A DNA stretch of 64,000 bases from Streptomyces sp. H27-H1 (GCF_026627445.1 NZ_JAPNLJ010000004.1:1-64000); one strand, 5' to 3'. Positions 1 to 11,213 are shown, counted from the first letter of the stretch. Translations and numbers: made by a program. The notes: generated by a model not told the origin, from the sequence alone.

Positions 1-60
1 GTGCTCGGGGTGGGGGGAGGGGGGCGGATTCCGGGCGCGGCGTTCGGGTAGGTGCAGGGA

Positions 61-1551
61 ATGGCTGATCAAGAGCTGACCTGGCGGGGCGCGGTCGCAC
101 GAGGGGACCGGTGGGTGTTCGACGTGGTGGCCCGGCGGCATTGGCCGGGGGCCGACCGGGTACTGCCGCGGCTCGGGCGGGCCGCGAACCACGGGTTGCT
201 CTGGGGCGGGGCCGCCGCGACGATCGCCGTCCTCGGTTCGGCCAGGGCGCGGAAGGCCGCCGTGCGCGGGGCCGCCTCGCTGGCACTGGCCTCGGCGACC
301 ATCAACACCATCGGGAAGTGGTCCGTACGCAGGCCCCGGCCGATGCTTGACGGGGTGCCCGCAGTGCGGCAGCTCACGACGCAGCCGCGGACCACCTCCT
401 TCCCCTCGGGGCACTCGGCGTCCGCGTTCGCCTTCACCGCCGGAGTGGCGCTGGAGCACCCGCTGTGGGGCGCCGCGCTGGCCCCGGTCGCGGTCTCCGT
501 CGCCTTCTCCCGCGTGTACACCGGGGTCCACTACCCCTCGGACGTGCTCGCGGGCGCCGCGCTGGGGGTGGCGGCCGGGCTCGTCGTCCGCCGGTTCACC
601 CGGGACGTCGAGGAGGCCCGGATCGCTCCGGGTGACGAGCGGGCCGCCGTGGGGGCGCCCGCCCTGCCCGACGGGGCCGGGCTCACGGTGGTGGTCAACA
701 CCGGGTCGGGTTCGGCCGCCATGGCGGGGCTCGACGTACTGCGGGAGCGGCTGCCGAAGGCCGAGCTCGTCGAGTGCGGGGGGCCGGAGCTCGCCGCCGA
801 GCTGGCCTCGGCCGCCGAGCGGGCCACCGTGCTCGGCGTGTGCGGCGGGGACGGCACGATAAACGCCGCCGCCACCGCCGCGCTGCGCGCCGGGATCCCG
901 CTGGCGGTGTTCCCCGGCGGCACGCTCAACCACTTCGCGCTCGACCTCGGCCTCGCGGGAGCCGAGGACACCTGCCGGGCCGTGGCGGCCGGGCAGGCGG
1001 TCCACATCGGTGTCGGCCGTTTCACCCCGGGGCCCGGGCCGGACCCCGAGGACACCAGGGCCGGGTACTTCCTGAACAACTTCAGCATCGGGGCCTACCC
1101 GGAGCTGCTGGGCCACCGGCTCCGCTGGGCGCCCCGCATCGGAGGCGGCCCCGCCGCCCTGCTGGCGGCCTGGCGGGTGCTGCGCGCCGAGCGTCCGGTA
1201 CGGCTCAGCCTCGCCGGGAAGCCGCGCAGTGTCTGGCTGCTCTTCGCGGGCAACGGCACCTATCAGGGCACGGGCCCGGCGCCCCGTTACCGCAAGAGCC
1301 TCGGCGAGGGCCTGCTCGACGTCCGGCTCGTCCACGGCGGCGGCCGCCCCGGTCCCCGCCTGCTCGCCGCCGCGTTCGCGGGCCCGCTGACCCGTTCCCC
1401 GGTCCACGTCGCCACCCGGCTGCGCAGCCTGCGATTGAGCGACATCCCCGCCGGGACCCCGCTCGCCTACGACGGGGAGCACGCGTACGCCCCGGCCGCC
1501 CTCGTCCTGGACGACCTCCCGGACGCCCTCATGGTGTACCGCCCCCACTGA
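61..1551 (+). CDS. Fused PAP2 phosphatase / diacylglycerol kinase family protein
   Basis: A 496-residue two-domain lipid enzyme. Residues about 40-175 form a PAP2 domain with all three phosphatase motifs: KWSVRRPRP near residue 86, PSGH near 116 and SRVYTGVHYPSD near 150. The segment is hydrophobic, so this half should sit in the membrane. From about residue 205 a diacylglycerol/sphingosine-kinase fold follows, with GGDGTINAA near 262 and FPGGTLNHFA about 30 residues later. The family probably dephosphorylates and rephosphorylates membrane lipids; the substrate is inferred. I chose ATG 61 because AGG lies 8 nt upstream. An in-frame GTG at 52 would add three residues. Confidence 0.9.
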   Translation: MADQELTWRGAVARGDRWVFDVVARRHWPGADRVLPRLGRAANHGLLWGGAAATIAVLGSARARKAAVRGAASLALASATINTIGKWSVRRPRPMLDGVPAVRQLTTQPRTTSFPSGHSASAFAFTAGVALEHPLWGAALAPVAVSVAFSRVYTGVHYPSDVLAGAALGVAAGLVVRRFTRDVEEARIAPGDERAAVGAPALPDGAGLTVVVNTGSGSAAMAGLDVLRERLPKAELVECGGPELAAELASAAERATVLGVCGGDGTINAAATAALRAGIPLAVFPGGTLNHFALDLGLAGAEDTCRAVAAGQAVHIGVGRFTPGPGPDPEDTRAGYFLNNFSIGAYPELLGHRLRWAPRIGGGPAALLAAWRVLRAERPVRLSLAGKPRSVWLLFAGNGTYQGTGPAPRYRKSLGEGLLDVRLVHGGGRPGPRLLAAAFAGPLTRSPVHVATRLRSLRLSDIPAGTPLAYDGEHAYAPAALVLDDLPDALMVYRPH

Positions 1552-1650
1552 CGGCCAAAAGGGCCGCGGACGCGGGTGCGGGCGGCCTGCGCCAGGGTGC
1601 CCGTACCCCGGTCGGCCTCCGGACCGTCAGGCCGACGGCCTCCGGACCCG

Positions 1651-2280
1651 TCAGCCCTCCCGCGGCAGGCCCGGCGGGCCCGTCGCCGGAGCCGCCGGCG
1701 GCAGGCAGTCGGCCGCGTTCGGCGCGCCGTCCGCCGAGGCGACCAGCCCGAGATCGGACCGCATCGCGCCCCGCATGCCCACCCAGCGCTGTGTGATCGT
1801 CAGGAGCTCGGCGTGGATCTCCTCGAACGAGCCGTCCGGTTCGGGAATTCCCTCCGCCAGGCGCATCGTCCGGGCATGGGCGCCCGCGATGATCTTCGTC
1901 ATCCGGTCCAGCTCCGCGAGCACGTCGGCGGAAGCGATCATCTGCGCTTCCGCGAAGGCGGCGTGGTGGCCGCCCCTGGCCTCCTCGACCACCGCCCGGT
2001 CCGCCGGGGTGGCCTGTGCCCGGTGGACCGCCCACAGGAAGTTCATGAGGGCGATCCGGTAGCGCCGGTACGCCGCGTTGGCCGCCGTGTAGCAATCGCG
2101 CCGGCGGGACAGTTCCGTCAGCTCCTGGTCCCGCAGCCACCGCGTGTGGGCGTCCCGCTGCTCCCGGTCGAACTGGGCCGCCTGTACGCGCGCCAGCATC
2201 CGCTGGGACACCACGGTCGCCAGCAAAGTCCCGGTCACGCCGACCACGGCGGCCCCGAGCGCGATCAGTCCGCTGTCCAT
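1651..2280 (-). CDS. Membrane-anchored helical protein of unknown function
   Basis: 209 residues that I do not recognise as a named family. The N-terminus is one hydrophobic segment (about residues 4-24, LIALGAAVVGVTGTLLATVV). It is followed by a charged, Arg/Gln-rich helical region predicted to be cytoplasmic and perhaps coiled-coil. Streptomyces encode many single-span proteins of this layout. ATG 2280 was chosen because a longer frame to 2490 would run across the start of the divergent ettA gene. It points away from ettA and toward the end of the PAP2/kinase gene (convergent, 99-bp gap). Confidence 0.72.
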   Translation of the reverse strand: MDSGLIALGAAVVGVTGTLLATVVSQRMLARVQAAQFDREQRDAHTRWLRDQELTELSRRRDCYTAANAAYRRYRIALMNFLWAVHRAQATPADRAVVEEARGGHHAAFAEAQMIASADVLAELDRMTKIIAGAHARTMRLAEGIPEPDGSFEEIHAELLTITQRWVGMRGAMRSDLGLVASADGAPNAADCLPPAAPATGPPGLPREG

Positions 2281-2476
2281 GTTGTGCCTCCCCTGCCCCG
2301 CCGCGGCCCCCGGCCACTCCTGGTCAGCGCCATCCTGCCGTGCGGCGCCTGGCTCCGGGGCCCTTTTCCGGACCGGGCAAGGGCGGCCCCGGGACCATAC
2401 GGGTTTCCCCCGGGGGATGGACGTCAGGCAAGATGGGGTGTATCTGCCCACCCATCGATCTGCCGGACGGTTTCTC

Positions 2477-4141
<1,665 letters not shown>

Positions 4142-4152
4142 GGTCGAAGGCC

Positions 4153-4614
4153 ATGGCCAGACATCACTACCGCTGCCCCCTGCGCTGGGCGGACATGGAT
4201 GCCTTCGGGCACGTCAACAACGTCGTCTTCCTCCGCTATCTGGAGGAGGCGCGGATCGACTTCATGTTCCGCCTCGCGCCGGGGGAGGGCAGTGAGTCCT
4301 TCACGGGCGGTTCCGTCGTGGCCCGTCACGAGATCGACTACAAGCTGCCCCTCGTGCACCGCCACGAGCCGGTCCTCATCGAGTCCTGGGTGACCCGGAT
4401 AGGCGCCGCGTCCCTGACCATCCGTTACGAGGTCAAGGACGAGGCGACCGACGAGACGCCCGAGACGGTCTACGTGCGCGCCTCGACGGTGGTCGTGCCC
4501 TACAACCTCGCCGAGGGGCGGCCCCGCCGCATCACGGCCGAGGAGAAGCTCTTCCTCCAGGAGTACCTGGACGAGCCCGAGGCCGCCGCCGCTGCCAGGG
4601 GCATCGCGGCATGA
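4153..4614 (+). CDS. 4-hydroxybenzoyl-CoA-type thioesterase (hot-dog fold)
   Basis: A 153-residue single hot-dog domain. The motif WADMDAFGHVNNVVFLRYLEEAR (split here only for reading: WADMDAFGHVNN then VVFLRYLEEAR) contains the catalytic Asp and the HVNN of the 4HBT family, which hydrolyses acyl-CoA thioesters. The substrate cannot be told from sequence. It starts 11 bp after ettA, so it may be co-transcribed, and its stop overlaps the next start as ATGA, indicating translational coupling with the unknown protein that follows. Confidence 0.9.
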   Translation: MARHHYRCPLRWADMDAFGHVNNVVFLRYLEEARIDFMFRLAPGEGSESFTGGSVVARHEIDYKLPLVHRHEPVLIESWVTRIGAASLTIRYEVKDEATDETPETVYVRASTVVVPYNLAEGRPRRITAEEKLFLQEYLDEPEAAAAARGIAA

Positions 4615-5315
4615 ACGAGCAGCTGCACTTCGCCGACTCCGGGGAGGCGGCGGACCTCGCCGCCTTCCTGGGCCGGCTGGTGCACTACGACCGCGCCGCC
4701 GCCGTCCGCCTGCAGGCGCAGGCCGGCGGCGGTGCGCTCGCCGTCTTCGGGAGGCCGCCGTCCTTCGACGTAGTGGCCATCCGTACGGTGCGGCTCGCCG
4801 CGACCCTCTCCGCTCCGCTCGACCTGACCGTCTCGGCCGGGGAGCTGCTGGAGTCCGTGGACGAGGGCGAACGTGCGGGCGCCGTCACCCCCGCGGCCGT
4901 CACCGGACCGCCCTGGGCGGGAGTGCTGCCGCCCCGCGGCGGCTGGACCCCGGTTGCCGGGCTGCCCGGGCCCGAGGCGATGGCCGGCGCCCTGGCCGCG
5001 GCCGTCGCCGAGTTCCGGGCCCGCGACGAGGCCCTGCCCCCGCAGCACCGGACCCGCTCCGAGCGCGACCGCATCGGCCACGAGATCTGGTCCCGCACGC
5101 TGGGGGACACCGAACTTCCGCTGCGCGCCGTGCACGCCGCGCAGTCGCTGGGCTTCCTGCGGCCGGTACGGGCCACCGTGCCCGCCGCGCCCGGCGCCCC
5201 CGAACCGGCGGCGCTGTTCGCCTCCGGGGGCTGGCTGCGGCTGCGCACCCCGTACGGCTCCGTGGCCACGCGCCGCCCGGGCGGCCTCGGCGCCCTGCTC
5301 GTCCGGCCGGTCTAG
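4611..5315 (+). CDS. Hypothetical protein coupled to the thioesterase
   Basis: 234 residues, Ala/Arg-rich, soluble, with no signal peptide or membrane segment. I recognise no catalytic motif. Its ATG overlaps the thioesterase stop by 4 bases (ATGA), a strong sign that the two are made together and may act together. A hairpin just after its end (5332-5366) closes the transcript against the convergent globin gene. Confidence 0.78.
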   Translation: MNEQLHFADSGEAADLAAFLGRLVHYDRAAAVRLQAQAGGGALAVFGRPPSFDVVAIRTVRLAATLSAPLDLTVSAGELLESVDEGERAGAVTPAAVTGPPWAGVLPPRGGWTPVAGLPGPEAMAGALAAAVAEFRARDEALPPQHRTRSERDRIGHEIWSRTLGDTELPLRAVHAAQSLGFLRPVRATVPAAPGAPEPAALFASGGWLRLRTPYGSVATRRPGGLGALLVRPV

Positions 5316-5331
5316 CCGGTCCGGCCCGCCG

Positions 5332-5366
5332 AGCCGTACGGGATCTCCCGGAATCCCGTACCGGCT
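5332..5366. terminator. Hairpin between convergent genes
   Basis: Arms 5332-5344 and 5353-5366 pair over 13 bases with one bulged G, around an 8-base loop. It lies between two genes that point at each other and overlaps the globin stop codon, so it could end transcription from both sides. There is no T-run, as is usual in streptomycetes. Confidence 0.5.
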
Positions 5367-5769
5367 AGCCCGTCGTGTTGATCATCGACGCGGCGGCGTA
5401 CGTCAGGTACCGCCACAGCTGTGCCTCGTGCTCCGGAGCGAGGGCCAGCTCGTCCACCGCCACCCGCATGTGGGCCAGCCACGCGTCGTGCGCGGCCGCG
5501 TCCACCTGGAACGGCGCGTGCCGCATGCGCAGGCGCGGGTGGCCGCGGTTCTCGCTGTAGGTGTTCGGGCCGCCCCAGTACTGCATCAGGAACAGCGCGA
5601 ACCGCTCCTCGGCGGGACCGAGATCCCCCTCCGGGTACATCGGGCGCAGCAGCGGGTCCTCGGCGACTCCCTGGTAGAAGCGGTGGACCAGACGGCGGAA
5701 GGTGTCCTCGCCGCCCACCAGTTCGTAGAAGGTCTGCTCCTGTACCGTGCCCCGCGGAATCTCGTTCAC
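5365..5769 (-). CDS. Group II truncated haemoglobin (trHbO type)
   Basis: 134 residues, the usual size for a 2-on-2 globin. The sequence has VHRFYQGV (B helix with the distal Tyr), PMYPEGDLGPAEERFALFLMQYWGG, then RGHPRLRMRHAPF, where the His before APF is the proximal haem ligand, and AWLAHM with the Trp at G8 typical of group II. Relatives bind O2 and NO with high affinity and may feed electrons or protect respiration. It is cytoplasmic and transcribed alone. Confidence 0.92.
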   Translation of the reverse strand: MNEIPRGTVQEQTFYELVGGEDTFRRLVHRFYQGVAEDPLLRPMYPEGDLGPAEERFALFLMQYWGGPNTYSENRGHPRLRMRHAPFQVDAAAHDAWLAHMRVAVDELALAPEHEAQLWRYLTYAAASMINTTG

Positions 5770-5897
5770 CCGACCATCGTCTCAGACGCCCGGACGCAGG
5801 ACTCCGGTCCTAGGACCTGCTCTCCGCGGGCGCATCCCGTCCACGGCGCGCCCGCAGCGCGGTCGCACCCCGGCGGTGTCGGCAGGACAGTGGAGAC

Positions 5898-6884
5898 ATG
5901 GGCGCACACGCCGAGGTACGCGACGTCCGGGAGACCGCGCACGCCGCTCAGGTCCGGGAGCTGACCGCCGCCGGGGCGCTGGAGGATCCGCACTGGCGGG
6001 CGGCCTTCACCGCCGTGCCCCGGCACGTGTTCGTCCCGTACTACTACACCGGCCGAGGCGCCGGCCACGAGCGGCTCTGGGAGCAGGACCCCGACCCCGG
6101 ACTGCGGGCCCGCTGGCTGCGCGGGGTCTACACCGACGGCCCGCTCGCCACCCGACTGCGCGACGGCGAGCTCGTCTCCTCCAGCAGCCAGCCCTCGCTG
6201 ATGGCGAAGATGCTGGAGGCCCTGGACGTGTGCGACGGGGACAACGTGCTGGAGATCGGCGCGGGCACCGGGTACAACGCGGCGCTGCTGTGCCACCGGC
6301 TCGGAGACGAGCTGGTCACCACCGTTGACCTGGACGAGGAGATCACCGAATCGGCTCGCTCGCACCTGGCCCGGCTCGGCTACCACCCGGCCGTCGTCAC
6401 CGGCGACGGGGCCCGCGGCTGCCCCGCCCGCGCCCCCTTCGACCGGATCCTGGTGACCTGCACGATCCCGCTGATCCCGCACGCCTGGCTGGGCCAGTGC
6501 CGGCCCGGGGCCCGGATCCTGGCACCGCTGTCGACCGGGCTGATCGCGCTCACGGTGCGGGACGCGGAGTTCGCCGAGGGCCGCTTCCTGCACACCCCGG
6601 CCTACTTCGTGCCGCTGCGCGGTGCCACGGCTGCTCCGCCGGGCACGTACGGGACGCCGCAGGGGCTTCCCTACGAGCTGGTGGAGAACGAGCGCTTCCA
6701 GTTCATGCTGGTGCTGACCTCGGGCGCACTGCATCCGAGGGAGGCGCTGGACCTGTGGCGGCGCGAGGACCGGCCGGCGCGCGAGCGCTTCGGGGTGACG
6801 GTCGGCGCCGCGGGGCAGTGGTCCTGGCTCGACGATCCCCAGGGGCCCTACGTGTGGCCCCTGGGGGAGCCCCCGGCCGGCTAG
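5898..6884 (+). CDS. Protein-L-isoaspartate O-methyltransferase-like methyltransferase
   Basis: 328 residues. The N-terminal part reads AFTAVPRHVFVP, typical of PCMT proteins. It is followed by SSSSQPSLMAKMLEALDV and the SAM-binding motif VLEIGAGTGYNAALL, then DLDEEIT and GDGARGCPARAPFDRILVTC. It is longer than classical PCMT (about 220) because of about 100 C-terminal residues. Actinobacterial relatives include both repair enzymes and RiPP-tailoring methyltransferases. I see no lantibiotic or lasso genes nearby, so a housekeeping role is more likely. Confidence 0.85.
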   Translation: MGAHAEVRDVRETAHAAQVRELTAAGALEDPHWRAAFTAVPRHVFVPYYYTGRGAGHERLWEQDPDPGLRARWLRGVYTDGPLATRLRDGELVSSSSQPSLMAKMLEALDVCDGDNVLEIGAGTGYNAALLCHRLGDELVTTVDLDEEITESARSHLARLGYHPAVVTGDGARGCPARAPFDRILVTCTIPLIPHAWLGQCRPGARILAPLSTGLIALTVRDAEFAEGRFLHTPAYFVPLRGATAAPPGTYGTPQGLPYELVENERFQFMLVLTSGALHPREALDLWRREDRPARERFGVTVGAAGQWSWLDDPQGPYVWPLGEPPAG

Positions 6885-6951
6885 CGCCGGGGCTTGGTGG
6901 TGCTGTGGGCTGCTGAGCCGCTCAGCGGTCGGCAGGCGGCCGGGCGGTCGG

Positions 6952-7980
6952 TCAGCCGCGCCGGACGGTGATCGTGGTCCAGGCGCCGACGTGGACGCGG
7001 TCGCCGTCGCCGAGCGGGACCGGCACGTAGGGCTGGATCGTGTCCTCGCCGCCGTTGATGGTGGTGCCGTTGGTGGAGTTCTGGTCCACCACGGCCCAGC
7101 TGCCGTCGGGCTGCTGGACGAGCACCGCGTGCTGGTGCGAGACGCCCGGGTCCTCCGGGGGCACCGACAGGTCGATGTCGGGGGACTCGCCCGTCGAGGC
7201 ACGACGGCGGCCGATGGTGATCTGGCCGCCCGTGAGCGGGAGGTGCTGCTCGGGGGAGTAAGCGGGCAGGTTGAGCCCGGTCGCCTCGGGGCCGCTGCGC
7301 TCCATCATCGCCAGGAAGTACGAGCGGTCCGGGCCGATGGTCGCGGTCCAGGAGCCGCCGCCCTGGTGCTGCGGCTGCTGCGGCTGATAGGGCTGGTGGT
7401 GCTGCGGCGCCTGCTGCTGGTGGTGCTGAGGCGGCGCCGGGGGCGGCTGGTACTGCCCGGTCCGGGACGACTGCTGCTGGTACGGAGGCTGCTGCTGGTG
7501 CGGCGGAGGCTGCTGGTGCTGCGGCGGCGGAGGCTGCTGCTGGTAAGGGGGCTGCTGGTACTCCTGGCGCGCCGGAGGCGGCAGCAGCCAGTCGTCCTCG
7601 CGCTGCAGCGGCTCGGCCGGGCGGTTGACCCGGGAGGGCCGCGAGCCCTGGTAGTCGAAGTGGTCCTGGGAGTACGCCGGCGGGGCCGCGGGCGCGCCCG
7701 GGGACGGGGGCGGCGACATGTCCGGGGCGAGCGGCGTGTACGAGGTCGCCGTCCGGGTCAGGAAGTTGTACCGGCACTCCTCGCAGTACGGGGCCATGGC
7801 CTCGCGAGGGGTCCGGCACTGCGGGCAGAGCTCGGCCTGTGCGGTCGGCTCGCCGGCGGGAGGGTAGCCGTAGCCGTAGGAGGGCGCCCCGGGGGTGCCC
7901 GTAGGGGCGGCCATGCGGTGGCCGCAGACCTCGCACCAGTCGTCGGAGGCGGACTGGTGCCCGTTCGGGCAGGTCGGCAT
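6952..7980 (-). CDS. FHA-domain protein with two N-terminal zinc ribbons
   Basis: 342 residues in three parts. Residues 1-70 hold two Cys-rich ribbons: C4, H8, C16, C19, then C52, C55, C66, C69. Residues about 120-230 are a low-complexity Gln/Pro/His linker. The C-terminal 110 residues are an FHA domain (ITIGRRRASTGESPDIDL, DPGVSHQHAVL, NSTNGTTING) with the Arg, Ser-His and Asn needed to bind phosphothreonine. It is last in the operon of the PknG-like kinase and is the obvious reader of its product. It lacks the ETTSVF-type N-terminal motif I would expect of GarA itself. Confidence 0.92.
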   Translation of the reverse strand: MPTCPNGHQSASDDWCEVCGHRMAAPTGTPGAPSYGYGYPPAGEPTAQAELCPQCRTPREAMAPYCEECRYNFLTRTATSYTPLAPDMSPPPSPGAPAAPPAYSQDHFDYQGSRPSRVNRPAEPLQREDDWLLPPPARQEYQQPPYQQQPPPPQHQQPPPHQQQPPYQQQSSRTGQYQPPPAPPQHHQQQAPQHHQPYQPQQPQHQGGGSWTATIGPDRSYFLAMMERSGPEATGLNLPAYSPEQHLPLTGGQITIGRRRASTGESPDIDLSVPPEDPGVSHQHAVLVQQPDGSWAVVDQNSTNGTTINGGEDTIQPYVPVPLGDGDRVHVGAWTTITVRRG

Positions 7981-8070
7981 CGCGGCGCTTCCTCCTTCTT
8001 CCTGCGTCCATGAGGCAGGGTCTTCTTCTTCGCGTCTGATCCGCGTCTGACCAGGGCGTCAAGCTTTACT

Positions 8071-9396
8071 TCAAGATTTTCGCACTCGAACGGTTTGAGT
8101 GGAACGCGTTTCTAGTGTCATCTCGTCCGCGTCGGCGACCTTGGCCTTCAGCCGCACAGTACCCGCCGCCGCATCGACCACGTCCACCACCTTCGCGAGC
8201 AGCTTGGCGGTGTCGGCGTTGCCCGAGGCGCTCGCCAGCTGCACGGCCCGGCCGAGCTTGGCCGTGGCGCCGCCGACATCCCCCAGTTTGCGCGCCTCCA
8301 GGCCCTGCTGGATGGCCTGCGCGAGCTCCGCCTGCCCGGTGTAGTGGGCCACCTGCTGGTTGATGGCGGTGGACGCGGCGAGGTCGTCCGTCCAGACGGC
8401 GCGGACCAGGCCCTGGGCGAGAACGGCCGGGTCCTCGCCGGGCGCCCCCGGCATGACGAGCGAGGCGCGCGCGGCCAGCATCTCCTGGCCGACGGCCGCG
8501 CCCGCGACCCGTACGCACACGTGGTACTCGCGGGACTCGTCGCCCCACGAACCCGTCGGGTAGTCGCCGGCGCGCGGGCCCGCCTGCGTACGGCGACCGG
8601 TCAGGTCCTGTACGGCGGGAGCGACCTGTTTGACGTACAGGACCTCCGCGCCCACCGGGGTCCACAGGCGCAGCGAGACGTCCGCGACCTCCTTGCCCAT
8701 GACGTTCTCCATCATGCGCGTGAAGTCCTCGGCCAGATGGGCCGGATCGGCCACGATGTCGGCCGTGCCGAGCAGCGCGCCCGCGATGCCGGTGACCTCC
8801 TTGACCTCCCAGTCGGTTCCCACACCGCGGGCGTCACAGGTGAAACGGCCCGCGCAGGCGTCGAGCGTGGCGCGGAGCACGGCCGGGTCCTCGTGCTCGT
8901 TGCGTCCGTCGGTGAGCAGGATCCCGTGCCGGATCGCCGCGGTGGACTGGCGCAGCAGGCCGTCGGCCAGGCGCAGCCAGGTGCCGATGGCGGTGCCGCC
9001 GCCGGAGGAGAGGCCGCGCAGGGCCTCCTTGGCCTGGGCACGGGTGACCGGGTCGGCGAGGGCCAGCCGGCCCTGGCCGGGGTAGACCTCCTTGGCCACG
9101 TGGGTACCGGCGAGCACGGCGAAGGCGGTGCCGTCGCGGAGGGTGTCGACGGCCGCGGCCGTCGCCTCGCGGGCGCCGCGCATCTTCTCGGGCGGGTACT
9201 CCATGGAGCCGGAGCAGTCGACCATGATCACCACGGCGGCGCCGCCCGGGGCGACGGCCGTCCGGGTGGCCGCGGCCCCACCGGTGGAGGTGACCGTGAC
9301 GATGGCGTGCACGTCGCGGGAGCCCTCGGCGAGGAACTCGTTCTGGTACACCTCCACGCTGAAGCGCGGGGCGCTCGGCTTGGCGAAGTTCGCCAT
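8071..9396 (-). CDS. VWA-domain protein of the kinase/phosphatase operon
   Basis: 441 residues, cytoplasmic. A von Willebrand A domain spans about residues 50-235 with an intact MIDAS: D60-C-S62-G-S64, Thr in GGGTAIGTW and Asp in LLTDGRNEHED. A beta-rich middle and a helical C-terminal part (EARKLGDVGGATAKLGRAVQLA) follow. The tail ends TRSTQTVRVRKS, whose Thr and Ser could be kinase or FHA sites (inference). It starts 26 bp after the PP2C gene. VWA, PP2C and kinase together resemble the TerY-P triad, in which the VWA protein is thought to scaffold partners. Confidence 0.9.
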   Translation of the reverse strand: MANFAKPSAPRFSVEVYQNEFLAEGSRDVHAIVTVTSTGGAAATRTAVAPGGAAVVIMVDCSGSMEYPPEKMRGAREATAAAVDTLRDGTAFAVLAGTHVAKEVYPGQGRLALADPVTRAQAKEALRGLSSGGGTAIGTWLRLADGLLRQSTAAIRHGILLTDGRNEHEDPAVLRATLDACAGRFTCDARGVGTDWEVKEVTGIAGALLGTADIVADPAHLAEDFTRMMENVMGKEVADVSLRLWTPVGAEVLYVKQVAPAVQDLTGRRTQAGPRAGDYPTGSWGDESREYHVCVRVAGAAVGQEMLAARASLVMPGAPGEDPAVLAQGLVRAVWTDDLAASTAINQQVAHYTGQAELAQAIQQGLEARKLGDVGGATAKLGRAVQLASASGNADTAKLLAKVVDVVDAAAGTVRLKAKVADADEMTLETRSTQTVRVRKS

Positions 9397-9422
9397 CGGT
9401 CGCTACTCCTCGGAGAGGGGGG

Positions 9423-11213
9423 TCAGGCCTGGGTCTGCGGGGTGGCGGGGCTCGAGGCCGGCGACGGCGGGGTCGGGGAGAAGGGGACGATGGCCACGGT
9501 GACGTTGTCGTGCCCGCCGCCGTCGAGGGCGTGCCCCACCAGGACCTGCGCACTGTGCAGGGGCCGGACGGCGGCGTCGGAGGGGAGGATCCGGGCCATG
9601 TCGCGCGCGGACTCGGCGTAGTTCCACAAGCCGTCGGTGCAGACCACGACCACACCGTCGTGGTCGGGCTTGAAGGTGGCCGTGTGCGGTTCCAGGTCGT
9701 ACGCGTCGGCCCCGAGCCAGCCGGTGATGGCGTGCGCGCGGACGTCGGCGTAGGCCTCGGCCTCGCCCATCAGGCCCGCCGCGACCATCTGGGCGGCCCA
9801 GGAGTCGTCCTCGGTGAGGCGACGGGGGAGGGCCGCGCGGTCGTCCGGGACCCAGTACGCACGGCTGTCGCCGACCCAGCCGATGGTCAGCAGCCCGCTG
9901 CTGATGACGGCGCCGACCAGGGTGCAGGCGGGGGCGTTCTGGGCGCCGGGCACCTCGGGAGCGAGGGCGTTCACCGCGGTGGCGGCGGCCAGGATCGCCT
10001 CGTGCATGGCCTCCTGGGGGTGGGCTCCGCGGGGAAGGGCTTCGAGCAGCGCCTCGTTGGCGGCGGCGGCAGCGGCCGCCGAGGCCTCGTCGGGGCGACT
10101 GGCGGAGGACACGCCGTCGCAGACGATGGCCACGGTGGCGGCGGATCCGTCGGGCAGCGCGGTGGCGGCGACGGCGAAGGAGTCCTCGTTGCGGTGGTGG
10201 CGCAGCCCGCGGTCGCTGACGGCCGCGACGCTCCCGAGCTCCTCTTCGAGGTGGTCCCGTTCCCGGGGCTGCGCGTGGCCGCAGTGCTCGCAGTACCCGT
10301 CGGTGTCCACCCGCCCGGCACGGCAGGCCACACAGGTCTTCCCGCCGGTCTCCGCCTGCGGGGCGGGGCCGGCGTGCGGGGCTTCGCCCTCGGGGGAGTG
10401 CCCCTGGGCGGGTCCGGCGCCGTACGGGGCCTCGCCCTGCGGGGCGTACTCCTGCGGGGCGGGACTTGCGGTGTACGGGACTCCGTGCCCCGCACCGGGC
10501 TCCTGCGGGCCGTCGTCGCCCTGGGCGGCGGGGCCGTGCCCGCCGGTCGCGGCGCCGTACGGGGCCTCGGCCCCGGGGTGCTGCGCCTGTGGGACGGGGT
10601 GGTCGTAGCGGGCGGCCTGCTCCCCGGGGCCGGGGGTGGCAGAGCCGTCGTAGGCGGCTCCGGCCCCGGAACCCGCGCCCTGCGCGCTCGCGCCGTACGG
10701 GGTGGTGTCCGCCGGGTGCCGGCCCAGAGGAGGCGTGGCGTACGGGCTTTCGGGGGCCGCGGGAGCGCCGTGGGGACCGGGGGCGGACCAGCCGGTGGGG
10801 CCCGGGACCAGGGTGGGGGCGGCGGTGGAGACGCTGCCCCAGCCGGGCGCGGACTCGCCGGCGTATCCGGCGGCGGCCGGTTCGGCGTAGCCGCCGGAGT
10901 GCCGGGTCGCGCGGCCTTCGTCGGACGACGGGCGTCCGCGCGTCGCGGGGACCCCGGCCGGAATCCCGGCCGGCGGGGTGGGCGGATCCGCCGCGACCGG
11001 AGCGTGAGCGGGCGGGGCGACCGCAGCCGCAGGGGCCACCGCCGCAGGGGTCACGGGCGGAGCCGGGGCGGGTTCCGGGGCCCAGGCCCCGGAGGGGGCG
11101 GCGCCCGCGAGAGCGGCGCCCGTGAGGGCGTGGCCGCAGAGGCCGCAGAAACGATCACCCTCCTCCAGCGGTTCCGCGCAGCTGGGGCAGCCCGACAGCC
11201 GATGCATCGACAT
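9423..11213 (-). CDS. PP2C-family Ser/Thr phosphatase with zinc ribbons
   Basis: 596 residues. An N-terminal zinc ribbon (C9, C12, C23, C26) is followed by about 260 residues of Pro/Ala/Gly-rich linker. A second ribbon (CVACRAG...YCEHCG) comes next, then a full PPM phosphatase domain: GLRHHRNEDSF, VCDGVSS, GWVGDSRAYW, VVVCTDGLWN and GGHDNVTVAIV. All metal-binding Asp residues are present, so it should be active, most likely reversing the PknG-like kinase encoded just upstream. The kinase stop at 11217 is 3 bp before ATG 11213. A TTG at 11216 is a possible alternative. Confidence 0.93.
   Translation of the reverse strand: MSMHRLSGCPSCAEPLEEGDRFCGLCGHALTGAALAGAAPSGAWAPEPAPAPPVTPAAVAPAAAVAPPAHAPVAADPPTPPAGIPAGVPATRGRPSSDEGRATRHSGGYAEPAAAGYAGESAPGWGSVSTAAPTLVPGPTGWSAPGPHGAPAAPESPYATPPLGRHPADTTPYGASAQGAGSGAGAAYDGSATPGPGEQAARYDHPVPQAQHPGAEAPYGAATGGHGPAAQGDDGPQEPGAGHGVPYTASPAPQEYAPQGEAPYGAGPAQGHSPEGEAPHAGPAPQAETGGKTCVACRAGRVDTDGYCEHCGHAQPRERDHLEEELGSVAAVSDRGLRHHRNEDSFAVAATALPDGSAATVAIVCDGVSSASRPDEASAAAAAAANEALLEALPRGAHPQEAMHEAILAAATAVNALAPEVPGAQNAPACTLVGAVISSGLLTIGWVGDSRAYWVPDDRAALPRRLTEDDSWAAQMVAAGLMGEAEAYADVRAHAITGWLGADAYDLEPHTATFKPDHDGVVVVCTDGLWNYAESARDMARILPSDAAVRPLHSAQVLVGHALDGGGHDNVTVAIVPFSPTPPSPASSPATPQTQA

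Noticed and set aside
1..51. In-frame tail ending at a TAG at 49-51, possibly the end of an upstream gene
   Set aside because: Too short and G-rich to judge; no recognisable C-terminus.
6912..6926. GCTGAG-CCG-CTCAGC hairpin between convergent genes
   Set aside because: Only six base pairs and no T-run; too weak to call a terminator.
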